NCBI GenBank assembly: GCA_900478215.1
Contig: LS483478.1
Location: 3,162,001-3,226,000, forward strand
DNA from: Salmonella enterica subsp. houtenae serovar Houten
GTDB lineage: Bacteria; Pseudomonadota; Gammaproteobacteria; Enterobacterales; Enterobacteriaceae
DNA length: 64,000 nt
Direction: 5' to 3'
The position numbers and the translations under genes were made by a program. Under the pieces are notes generated by a model that saw nothing but the letters and a program-made list of their open reading frames with translations, was not told the origin of the DNA and made no database searches. This document shows positions 54,507 through 61,459 of the stretch, piece after piece (position 1 is the first letter of the stretch; every line of letters starts with the position of its first letter).

Positions 54507-56045
54507 ATGGCATTTGCCTCGTTAATTGAGCGCCAGCGTATTCGCCTGCTGCTGGCGTTATTATTCGGCGCCTGCGGAACACTGGCTTTCTCTCCGTATG
54601 ACGTCTGGCCCGCAGCGATAGTGTCGCTTATCGGGCTGCAGGCCTTAACATTCAATCGCCGCCCGCTCCAGTCTGCCGCCATCGGTTATTGCTGGGGACT
54701 CGGACTTTTCGGTACCGGGATTAACTGGGTTTATGTCAGTATCGCGCAGTTTGGCGGAATGCCGGGCCCGGTTAACGTTTTTCTGGTGGTGCTGCTTGCA
54801 GCTTATCTTTCGCTGTATACCGGACTGTTTGCCGGGATGTTGTCGCGCCTGTGGCCAAAAACCAACTGGCTGCGCGTCGCTATCGCCGCGCCTGCTATAT
54901 GGCAAATCACCGAATTTTTACGCGGCTGGGTGCTAACCGGCTTCCCGTGGCTGCAATTTGGCTATAGTCAGGTCGACGGCCCGCTAAAAGGTCTGGCGCC
55001 AGTAATGGGCGTCGAAGCGATCAACTTCCTGCTGATGATGGTCAGCGGCCTGTTAGCGCTGGCATTGGCGACGCGGAACTGGCGTCCGCTGGCTGCCGCC
55101 GTGATTCTGTTTGCTCTGCCCTTTCCGCTACGCTATATCCAATGGTTTACGCTGGAACCGGCCAAAGCGACCCAGGTATCTCTGGTGCAGGGCGATATCC
55201 CTCAGTCGCTGAAGTGGGACGAAAACCAGCTACTGAATACGCTAAAAATTTATCTCAACGAAACCCGACCAGAGTTAGGCAAATCACAGATTATTATCTG
55301 GCCGGAGTCGGCGATTCCGGATCTCGAAATCAATCAGCAGCCCTTCCTTCGTTCGCTGGACGAGATGTTACGCGAAAAAAATAGCACGCTGATCACCGGT
55401 ATTGTTGATGCGCGTCTCAATAAACAGAATCGATACGACACCTACAATACGATTATCACGCTGGGCAAAGATAATCCGTACAGTTATGACTCGTCTAATC
55501 GCTACAATAAAAATCACCTTGTGCCCTTTGGCGAGTTTGTTCCGCTGGAGTCTATCCTGCGTCCGCTGGCGCCGTTTTTCGATCTGCCCATGTCCTCCTT
55601 TAGCCGCGGCCCTTATATCCAGCCGCAGTTACATGCGCACGACTATAAGCTGACGGCGGCAATCTGTTATGAAATTATTCTTGGCGAACAGGTGCGGGAT
55701 AACTTCCGCCCGGACACCGACTATCTGCTGACGATTTCTAACGATGCCTGGTTTGGTAAGTCCATTGGCCCGTGGCAACATTTCCAGATGGCGCGGATGC
55801 GTTCGCTGGAGCTGGCGCGCCCCTTGCTGCGCAGTACTAATAACGGTATTACGGCGGTGATTGGCCCACAGGGCGAAATCCAGGCGATGATCCCGCAGTT
55901 CACACGCCAGGTGTTGACAACCAACGTCACGCCAACCACAGGTTTAACCCCCTATGCCCGTACCGGCAACTGGCCGCTATGGGTACTGACCGCGCTGTTT
56001 GCTTTTGGCGCGGTAGTGATGAGTCTGCGACAACGACGGAAATAA
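54507..56045 (+). CDS. lnt: apolipoprotein N-acyltransferase
   Basis: Lnt adds the third acyl chain to lipoproteins at the periplasmic face of the inner membrane. The 512-residue protein has about seven N-terminal membrane helices and a nitrilase-type domain. The catalytic Glu is in IIWPESAIPD (about 267), the Lys in RYNKNHLVPFGEF (about 335), and the Cys in TAAICYEIILGE (about 387). ATG 54507 follows AGTGGAC, 19 bases after ybeX. Confidence 0.97.
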   Translation: MAFASLIERQRIRLLLALLFGACGTLAFSPYDVWPAAIVSLIGLQALTFNRRPLQSAAIGYCWGLGLFGTGINWVYVSIAQFGGMPGPVNVFLVVLLAAYLSLYTGLFAGMLSRLWPKTNWLRVAIAAPAIWQITEFLRGWVLTGFPWLQFGYSQVDGPLKGLAPVMGVEAINFLLMMVSGLLALALATRNWRPLAAAVILFALPFPLRYIQWFTLEPAKATQVSLVQGDIPQSLKWDENQLLNTLKIYLNETRPELGKSQIIIWPESAIPDLEINQQPFLRSLDEMLREKNSTLITGIVDARLNKQNRYDTYNTIITLGKDNPYSYDSSNRYNKNHLVPFGEFVPLESILRPLAPFFDLPMSSFSRGPYIQPQLHAHDYKLTAAICYEIILGEQVRDNFRPDTDYLLTISNDAWFGKSIGPWQHFQMARMRSLELARPLLRSTNNGITAVIGPQGEIQAMIPQFTRQVLTTNVTPTTGLTPYARTGNWPLWVLTALFAFGAVVMSLRQRRK

Positions 56046-56056
56046 TCTCTCCCCAG

Positions 56057-56087
56057 GCCGGATGGCGCTTCATTTATCCGGCCTGGA
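56057..56087. repeat. REP element after lnt
   Basis: AGGCCGGATGGCGCTTCATT then TATCCGGCCT is a REP palindrome and may also help end lnt transcripts. The rest of the lnt-gltI gap, to 56338, holds no gene that I can support. Confidence 0.75.
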
Positions 56088-56338
56088 AACCCTCCTTTTC
56101 CCCATTCTGGCATGTCTATTGCTTTGTTAAACATGGCAAACCTGTTCTGGCTGCTTGTGCAACCGGGTCGCACCAAAATCGATTGTCGGTAGCGCCTGAA
56201 CGGTGCAATGTAGGATTTTTGCCTCTGAACGGTGCGGCGCACTTCGCAAAACCAAACAATATCGCAGCAAAATATTTACAACAAGCCACACTAAATGTTA
56301 ACAAACACATATAACACTGCACGCGCAAGTTGCAGGCA

Positions 56339-56360
56339 ATAACAACATCACAATAACTAT
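56339..56360 (+). promoter_or_regulatory. C/A-rich GcvB-target-type element in the gltI leader
   Basis: ATAACAACATCACAATAACT then AT, 38-59 bases before the gltI start, is a C/A-rich stretch. In Salmonella such an element in gltI enhances translation and is the binding site of the GU-rich R1 region of the sRNA GcvB. Confidence 0.65.
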
Positions 56361-56397
56361 CAATGCGTCGACGGCGCAGATGATAAAGGAGTTGGAT

Positions 56398-57306
56398 ATG
56401 CAATTACGTAAGCTAACCACAGCAATGCTGGTCATGGGAATGTCTGCGGGCCTTGCGCACGCAGAAGATGGCGCGCCTGCCGCTGGTAGCACCCTGGACA
56501 AGATCGCTAAAAATGGCGTGATCGTCGTCGGGCATCGCGAATCTTCTGTGCCCTTTTCTTATTACGACAACCAGCAAAAAGTGGTCGGCTATTCCCAGGA
56601 CTACTCCAACGCCATTGTGGAGGCGGTAAAAAAGAAACTTAACAAGCCCGATCTGCAGGTGAAGCTGATCCCGATCACCTCGCAAAACCGTATTCCGCTG
56701 TTGCAAAACGGAACCTTCGATTTTGAATGCGGTTCAACGACTAACAACCTTGAGCGCCAGAAACAGGCCGCCTTCTCCGATACGATTTTCGTCGTCGGGA
56801 CGCGACTGCTGACTAAAAAAGGCGGCGATATTAAAGATTTCCCGGACCTGAAAGGGAAAACGGTCGTCGTAACCTCCGGGACGACCTCTGAAATTTTGCT
56901 GCATAAGCTTAACGAAGAGCAAAAAATGGATATGCGCATTATTAGCGCGAAAGACCACGGTGACTCGTTCCGCACCCTGGAAAGCGGTCGCGCCGTCGCC
57001 TTTATGATGGATGACGCGCTGCTGGCCGGCGAGCGTGCCAAAGCGAAGAAACCGGATAGTTGGGAGATTGTCGGTAAACCGCAGTCTCAGGAAGCCTACG
57101 GCTGTATGCTACGTAAAAACGATCCGCAATTCAAAAAGTTAATGGATGACACTATCGCCCAGGCGCAAACCTCCGGCGAAGCGGCGAAGTGGTTTGATAA
57201 GTGGTTTAAAAATCCGATCCCACCGAAAAACCTGAACATGAATTTCGAGTTGTCTGACGAGATGAAAGCCCTGTTCAAAGCACCGAATGATAAAGCGCTT
57301 AACTAA
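56398..57306 (+). CDS. gltI: glutamate/aspartate ABC transporter substrate-binding protein
   Basis: GltI is the periplasmic binding protein of the GltIJKL importer. The 302-residue precursor has a signal peptide (QLRKLTTAMLVMGMSAGLAHA) and the family-3 solute-binding segments GHRESSVPFSYYDNQQKVVG, CGSTTNNLERQKQAAFSD and ISAKDHGDSFRTLESGRAVA. ATG 56398 follows AAAGGAG. It is followed by SroC and gltJKL. Confidence 0.97.
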   Translation: MQLRKLTTAMLVMGMSAGLAHAEDGAPAAGSTLDKIAKNGVIVVGHRESSVPFSYYDNQQKVVGYSQDYSNAIVEAVKKKLNKPDLQVKLIPITSQNRIPLLQNGTFDFECGSTTNNLERQKQAAFSDTIFVVGTRLLTKKGGDIKDFPDLKGKTVVVTSGTTSEILLHKLNEEQKMDMRIISAKDHGDSFRTLESGRAVAFMMDDALLAGERAKAKKPDSWEIVGKPQSQEAYGCMLRKNDPQFKKLMDDTIAQAQTSGEAAKWFDKWFKNPIPPKNLNMNFELSDEMKALFKAPNDKALN

Positions 57307-57453
57307 CTAAAACTAAATGGGGCGGGATCTCCTGTCCTCTCGATTGTCGCTCAGCACGGACAGACTATAAGCCTGATGGTCGTTCCCCATCGGGCCTGAA
57401 ACCGCAAATCGCCGGGCAACAATCTTCGAGGGTAGCGCTGCTACCCTTTTTTT
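57291..57453 (+). ncRNA. sroC: SroC sRNA (gltI-gltJ intergenic)
   Basis: The 159-base gltI-gltJ gap ends in a strong hairpin (GGGTAGC / GCTACCC, 3-base loop) and a T-run at 57430-57453. This is where SroC, an RNase E-processed product of the gltIJKL transcript that sponges GcvB, is encoded in Salmonella and E. coli. The 3' end is set by the hairpin; the 5' end is estimated from the known length of about 160 bases. Confidence 0.75.
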
Positions 57454-57465
57454 CGGAGTAGATGT

Positions 57466-58206
57466 ATGTCAATAGACTGGAACTGGGGGATTTTTTTACA
57501 GGAAGCCCCCTTCGGCAACACCACCTATCTCGGCTGGCTATGGAGTGGTTTTCAGGTCACTGTAGCCCTTTCGATTACCGCCTGGATTATCGCTTTCCTG
57601 GTAGGATCTATTTTCGGCATTTTACGTACCGTTCCCAACCGTTTCCTCGCCGGGCTGGGCACGTTGTACGTAGAACTGTTCCGTAACGTGCCACTGATCG
57701 TGCAATTCTTCACCTGGTACCTGGTGGTGCCTGAACTGTTGCCGGAAGATCTTGGCATGTGGTTTAAGGCGGAACTCGATCCCAATATTCAGTTTTTCCT
57801 CTCCTCAATGATCTGTCTGGGACTGTTTACCGCCGCCCGCGTTTGCGAACAGGTGCGCGCCGCAATTCAGTCTCTGCCTCGCGGACAGAAGAACGCGGCT
57901 CTGGCGATGGGGCTAACGCTGCCGCAGGCTTATCGCTATGTCCTGCTGCCGAATGCCTATCGCGTTATCGTGCCGCCAATGACGTCAGAGATGATGAACC
58001 TGGTGAAAAACTCAGCAATCGCCTCAACCATCGGTCTGGTGGATATGGCGGCGCAGGCAGGCAAACTGTTGGATTACTCGGCGCACGCCTGGGAATCCTT
58101 CACCGCCATTACGCTGGCCTATGTGCTGATTAACGCCGTTATCATGCTGGTCATGAGCCTGGTTGAACGAAAAGTCCGCCTGCCGGGCAACGTGGGGAGC
58201 AAATAA
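57466..58206 (+). CDS. gltJ: glutamate/aspartate ABC transporter permease GltJ
   Basis: This 246-residue inner membrane permease of the His/Glu/Gln/Arg/opine family has about five helices and the EAA motif near RGQKNAALAMGLTLPQAYRY, which docks the ATPase. ATG 57466 follows CGGAGTAG just after the SroC terminator, so gltJKL expression depends on readthrough. It overlaps gltK by 1 base. Confidence 0.96.
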   Translation: MSIDWNWGIFLQEAPFGNTTYLGWLWSGFQVTVALSITAWIIAFLVGSIFGILRTVPNRFLAGLGTLYVELFRNVPLIVQFFTWYLVVPELLPEDLGMWFKAELDPNIQFFLSSMICLGLFTAARVCEQVRAAIQSLPRGQKNAALAMGLTLPQAYRYVLLPNAYRVIVPPMTSEMMNLVKNSAIASTIGLVDMAAQAGKLLDYSAHAWESFTAITLAYVLINAVIMLVMSLVERKVRLPGNVGSK

Positions 58207-58880
58207 TGTACGAATTTGACTGGAGTTCGATTATTCCCTCACTGCCCTATCTGCTGGCCGGGTTGGTCATCACGCTGAAGATCACCGTCACCGCCGTTGT
58301 CGTGGGGATAGTCTGGGGAACCATTCTGGCCGTCATGCGCCTCTCAAGCTTTGCCCCCATCGCCTGGTTTGCTAAAGCGTATGTTAACGTTTTCCGTTCC
58401 ATCCCGTTGGTCATGGTCTTGCTGTGGTTCTATCTGATTGTACCCGGCTTTCTGCAAAACGTACTGGGGCTATCGCCGAAAACCGATATCCGCCTGATCT
58501 CCGCGATGGTGGCATTCTCCATGTTTGAAGCAGCCTACTATTCCGAGATTATTCGTGCCGGTATTCAAAGTATTTCCCGCGGGCAGTCCAGCGCGGCGTT
58601 GGCGTTGGGAATGACCCACTGGCAGTCGATGAAGCTCATTATTCTGCCGCAGGCGTTTCGGGCGATGGTGCCGCTGTTGCTTACGCAGGGCATCGTGCTA
58701 TTTCAGGACACCTCTTTAGTTTATGTACTAAGCCTGGCGGACTTCTTCCGCACCGCGTCTACTATCGGCGAGCGTGACGGTACTCAGGTCGAAATGATTC
58801 TGTTCGCCGGCGCCGTTTATTTTGTTATCAGCCTGAGCGCGTCGTTGCTGGTCAGCTATTTGAAGAAAAGGACAGTTTAA
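58206..58880 (+). CDS. gltK: glutamate/aspartate ABC transporter permease GltK
   Basis: The 224-residue partner permease of GltJ has five hydrophobic segments and the EAA-type loop SRGQSSAALALGMTHWQSMK. It overlaps gltJ and gltL by 1 base each (TAATG), indicating coupled translation. Confidence 0.96.
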   Translation: MYEFDWSSIIPSLPYLLAGLVITLKITVTAVVVGIVWGTILAVMRLSSFAPIAWFAKAYVNVFRSIPLVMVLLWFYLIVPGFLQNVLGLSPKTDIRLISAMVAFSMFEAAYYSEIIRAGIQSISRGQSSAALALGMTHWQSMKLIILPQAFRAMVPLLLTQGIVLFQDTSLVYVLSLADFFRTASTIGERDGTQVEMILFAGAVYFVISLSASLLVSYLKKRTV

Positions 58881-59605
58881 TGATTACCCTGAAAAATGTT
58901 TCAAAATGGTATGGTCACTTTCAGGTGCTGACCGATTGTTCAACAGAAGTGAAAAAAGGCGAAGTGGTGGTAGTCTGCGGGCCATCGGGTTCCGGTAAAT
59001 CCACGCTGATTAAGACCGTCAACGGTCTGGAACCGGTACAAAAAGGCGAAATTACCGTTAACGGCATTATTGTGAACGACAAAAAAACCGATCTGGCGAA
59101 ACTGCGTTCCCGCGTGGGCATGGTATTCCAGCACTTCGAGCTGTTTCCCCACCTGTCGATCATCGAAAACCTGACGCTGGCGCAGGTAAAAGTACTGAAA
59201 CGCGATAAGGCCGCCGCCCGCGATAAAGGGCTCAAGCTGCTGGAGCGCGTTGGACTCTCGGCGCACGACAATAAATATCCCGCCCAGCTTTCCGGCGGTC
59301 AGCAGCAGCGCGTGGCGATTGCCCGCGCGCTGTGTATGGACCCCATTGCCATGTTATTCGATGAACCCACTTCCGCGCTCGATCCGGAAATGATCAACGA
59401 GGTGCTGGACGTGATGGTCGAACTGGCCCACGAAGGCATGACCATGATGGTGGTGACGCACGAAATGGGCTTTGCCCGTAAAGTGGCTAACCGGGTGATC
59501 TTTATGGATGAAGGCAAAATCGTCGAAGATTCGCCAAAAGAGGAATTCTTCGCTAACCCCAGTTCCGATCGCGCAAAAGACTTTCTTGCGAAAATCCTGC
59601 ACTAA
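58880..59605 (+). CDS. gltL: glutamate/aspartate ABC transporter ATPase GltL
   Basis: This 241-residue ABC ATPase energises GltJK. It has Walker A CGPSGSGKSTL (about residue 36), Q-loop MVFQHFELFPH, signature LSGGQQQRVAIARAL, Walker B AMLFDEPTSALD and the switch His in VVTHEMGFA. Last gene of gltIJKL. Confidence 0.97.
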   Translation: MITLKNVSKWYGHFQVLTDCSTEVKKGEVVVVCGPSGSGKSTLIKTVNGLEPVQKGEITVNGIIVNDKKTDLAKLRSRVGMVFQHFELFPHLSIIENLTLAQVKVLKRDKAAARDKGLKLLERVGLSAHDNKYPAQLSGGQQQRVAIARALCMDPIAMLFDEPTSALDPEMINEVLDVMVELAHEGMTMMVVTHEMGFARKVANRVIFMDEGKIVEDSPKEEFFANPSSDRAKDFLAKILH

Positions 59606-59721
59606 TATTCCCGGCGCGCACGTCAGAGTGCGCGCTATCTCACGCTTTACCTCTTCGCTTCTCGAAACGTATCCAGCCGGGCGTTAACCTTGTCACAAAG
59701 TACCGCTTACAAGGAGCCACA

Positions 59722-60657
59722 ATGGCACTGCCCATTATTATTGATTGCGATCCGGGTCATGATGACGCTATCGCCCTCGTTCTCGCCCTCGCCTCCCCCG
59801 AACTGGAGGTAAAAGCAATCACCTCTTCCGCCGGCAACCAGACGCCGGATAAGACACTACGTAACGTGCTGCGGATGCTGACGCTGCTCAAACGCCCGGA
59901 TATTCCGGTAGCGGGCGGCGCGGTCAAACCGCTGATGCGCGAGCTGATTATCGCCGATAACGTTCATGGTGAAAGCGGCCTCGACGGCCCGGCGCTGCCG
60001 GAGCCGTCTTTCGCGCCGCAAAACTGCACTGCCGTAGAGCTGATGGCAAAAACCCTGCGCGAAAGCCCGCAGCCCGTCACCCTCGTCGCCACCGGCCCGC
60101 AGACCAACGTCGCGCTGCTGCTCAATAGCCACCCGGAGCTGCACGCGAAAATTGCGCGTATTGTGACCATGGGCGGCGCAATGGGATTGGGGAACTGGAC
60201 GCCCGCCGCGGAATTTAATATTTATGTAGATCCGGAAGCAGCCGAAATCGTCTTCCAGTCAGGTCTTCCGGTGGTGATGGTCGGGCTGGATGTCACCCAT
60301 AACGCGCAAATTCACGCCGCCGATATTGAACGCTTCCGCGCGATTGGCAACCCCATTTCCACCATCGTTGCCGAACTGCTCGACTTCTTCCTCAAATACC
60401 ATAAAGATGAAAAATGGGGATTTATCGGCGCACCGCTGCACGACCCGTGTACGATAGCCTGGCTATTAAAACCAGAGCTTTTCACGACGATTGACCGCTG
60501 GGTCGGCGTCGAAACACAGGGAAAATATACCCAAGGGATGACGGTGGTGGATTATTATTTTCTGACCGGGAATAAACCGAATGCGACGGTGATGGTCGAT
60601 ATCGACCGGCAAAAGTTTGTCGATCTGTTAGCCGAAAGACTCTCGTTTTACGGATAA
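59722..60657 (+). CDS. rihA: pyrimidine-specific ribonucleoside hydrolase RihA
   Basis: RihA hydrolyses cytidine and uridine to base and ribose for salvage. The 311-residue protein has the nucleoside hydrolase calcium motif IIDCDPGHDDAIAL at the N-terminus, the segment VTMGGAMGLGNWTPAAEFNI with the Asn-Glu substrate ligands, and the C-terminal HDPCTIAWLL with the fourth metal Asp. ATG 59722 follows AAGGAG. Single gene between gltL and a BIME. Confidence 0.96.
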   Translation: MALPIIIDCDPGHDDAIALVLALASPELEVKAITSSAGNQTPDKTLRNVLRMLTLLKRPDIPVAGGAVKPLMRELIIADNVHGESGLDGPALPEPSFAPQNCTAVELMAKTLRESPQPVTLVATGPQTNVALLLNSHPELHAKIARIVTMGGAMGLGNWTPAAEFNIYVDPEAAEIVFQSGLPVVMVGLDVTHNAQIHAADIERFRAIGNPISTIVAELLDFFLKYHKDEKWGFIGAPLHDPCTIAWLLKPELFTTIDRWVGVETQGKYTQGMTVVDYYFLTGNKPNATVMVDIDRQKFVDLLAERLSFYG

Positions 60658-60660
60658 TTT

Positions 60661-60743
60661 TCGCCGGATGGCGCTATCGCTTATCCGGCCTGAGTAAAGG
60701 GCATGTTGTAAGCCGGATAAGACGCAACACGTCGCCATCCGGT
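60661..60743. repeat. BIME between rihA and ybeL
   Basis: Two REP units in opposite orientation are visible: CGCCGGATGGCGCTATCGCT/TATCCGGC, and GCCGGATAAGACGC with GCGTCGCC-type partner CGTCGCCATCCGGT. They sit between the convergent rihA and ybeL genes. Confidence 0.8.
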
Positions 60744-60752
60744 AAGAATAAA

Positions 60753-61226
60753 TTACGGCTCGAACGGCCTTCTCTGGAACTGATCGTGACCGCATTTCGG
60801 GCACAGCGGCAGCACGTCCGGCGTATAGACCGCTAAATGGAAGTGGCACTTTTCGCATACCAGATTGCCCAGCCCCACGACCTCTCCGCTGTGATAAACC
60901 CCATGGTGATTAAGATCCTGAAAAACCTCACGCCACTCCAGTTGCGTTTTATCGGTAATATCCGCCAGCTCCTGCCACAGACTCTCTTTAATGACCCGCA
61001 TAAAGACGCTGTCGTCCTGGCTCTCTTCATAGCTCATGGCGAACTCTTCCAGATCGCGTCTGACGGCGCGTGTCAGTTCGTCCACCTCGGTTCGCGTTAA
61101 CTCCCCTGCTTGCATCGCACGTTGGCGCGCCTGCTCCACCAACGCATCAATGTCGCGCTCGCCATTGCGTAAACGCTCGCTTAATGAGGCCACCAGCTCA
61201 CGGTAATATTGAGCAACCTTGTTCAT
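60753..61226 (-). CDS. ybeL: DUF1451/zinc-ribbon protein YbeL
   Basis: The 157-residue protein (E. coli YbeL family) has an N-terminal helical region with coiled-coil character (VAQYYRELVASLSERLRNG) and a C-terminal rubredoxin-like zinc ribbon with two CxxC pairs (CEKCHFHLAVY and CPKCGHDQF). Function unknown. It is divergent from leuS; the 233-base gap should hold both promoters. Confidence 0.93.
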   Translation of the reverse strand: MNKVAQYYRELVASLSERLRNGERDIDALVEQARQRAMQAGELTRTEVDELTRAVRRDLEEFAMSYEESQDDSVFMRVIKESLWQELADITDKTQLEWREVFQDLNHHGVYHSGEVVGLGNLVCEKCHFHLAVYTPDVLPLCPKCGHDQFQRRPFEP

Positions 61227-61459
61227 CGCTTCGTCTCCCGGGTCGTTAACTGCCTTAATAATAGACCTTATTTACGTTACGCTTTGCAAGGCTACCCACA
61301 GAGTCTGTAAATTCTTGTCAGGACTATCCGTATGGGAATTCGACGCTGAATGCGTGAAAGGCTGTTTTGACGCGGGCGTTTGGGCTATGCTATGCGGATC
61401 TAAACACCACCTCGAAAGCTACATTTGTAGCTGTATTGAAAACAGGACTACTGGCTGCC

